Shown here piece by piece: positions 6,422-6,462 of a stretch of DNA of 6,462 bases. Numbering within the stretch: position 1 is the first letter of the stretch; the number at the start of each line of letters is the position of its first letter. The stretch is from a bacterium (lineage in GTDB: Bacteria; UBP14; UBA6098; JAFGQG01): positions 1-6,462 of the forward strand of contig JAFGGQ010000029.1 in assembly GCA_016930435.1 (NCBI GenBank), written 5' to 3'. A model generated the notes under the pieces. It searched no databases. It had not been told where the DNA came from and saw only the letters and a list, made by a program, of their open reading frames with translations. A program made the position numbers and the translations under genes.

Positions 6422-6462
6422 CGGCGGCTGAGTAGATGCGAAGCATAATATCGAAGCCCCGC
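6422..6462 (+). repeat. REP element, right member of an inverted pair
   Basis: Read on the plus strand: CGGCG, GCTGAGTAG (6427-6435), a hairpin ATGC-GAA-GCAT (6436-6446), AA, and TATCGAAGC (6449-6457), with CCCGC to the window edge, where it may continue. GTAG stands directly before the hairpin. The flanks match the left member nearly base for base, while the stem differs but stays complementary. It is separated from the left member by 15 bases (6407-6421), giving a BIME-like pair. Confidence 0.7.

Larger units (their letters stand above)
5852..6462. other. Gene-free region of 611 bases rich in inverted repeats
   Basis: No convincing coding sequence, tRNA or rRNA is visible. The stretch 5897-6079 is AT-rich and holds nothing I can name apart from a weak TTAGC/GCTAA hairpin (6022-6040). 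From 6080 to the right edge there is a dense series of short palindromes and repeat-like pieces, listed separately. The region looks like an intergenic repeat island rather than a decayed gene. Confidence 0.6.

Noticed and set aside
6364-6462. A CRISPR array or an insertion sequence end, because of the repeated and inverted motifs.
   Set aside because: There are only two units, in opposite orientation, with variable inner stems and no regular spacers; the REP pattern explains all the structure.

Overview
The window looks like a chromosomal segment from a Gram-negative-type bacterium of the FCB group or a related candidate phylum (Marinimicrobia, KSB1, Zixibacteria, Cloacimonadota and WOR-3 style lineages are candidates). 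Two separate proteins end in a C-terminal tail with the PNPFN(P) motif, which is typical of exported FCB proteins. There is a lipoprotein with a lipobox and a class A penicillin-binding protein. Clear Shine-Dalgarno sequences (AGGAGG, TGGAGG) argue against Bacteroidota proper, where they are usually weak. The phylum assignment is inference; there is no rRNA or other marker gene here.

Layout. Positions 2-310 hold the end of a gene cut by the left edge, encoding a FlgD-Ig-like/PNPFNP tail. After 8 bases comes a tRNA nucleotidyltransferase/poly(A) polymerase family gene (319-1557). A BsuPI-domain lipoprotein gene (1523-2044) overlaps the end of the nucleotidyltransferase gene by 35 bases and has its ribosome binding site inside it. 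A PBP1A-type bifunctional peptidoglycan synthase follows almost without a gap (2050-4266). All four genes run on the plus strand with no visible promoter between them, so they probably form one transcription unit that joins RNA 3'-end maintenance to envelope assembly. After a 109-base gap with a good sigma70-like promoter (4304-4331) and a strong ribosome binding site comes an exported papain-like (C39-like) cysteine peptidase candidate with its own PNPFN tail (4376-5851).

The last 611 bases (5852-6462) hold no convincing gene and are packed with small inverted repeats. These are two hairpins just after the peptidase stop, a GTCCC/GGGAC palindrome, a cluster of three adjacent hairpins, a piece resembling a widespread CGCAAAG/CGCAGAG dispersed repeat and, at the right edge, two REP elements in opposite orientation. 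The REP elements share the flanks GCTGAGTRG and TATCGAAGC but have different, internally complementary hairpin stems. Each carries GTGG or GTAG directly before the hairpin, the signature of REPs mobilised by RAYT (TnpA-REP) transposases. This pair is the most distinctive signal in the window. No clearly new multi-gene system was found.
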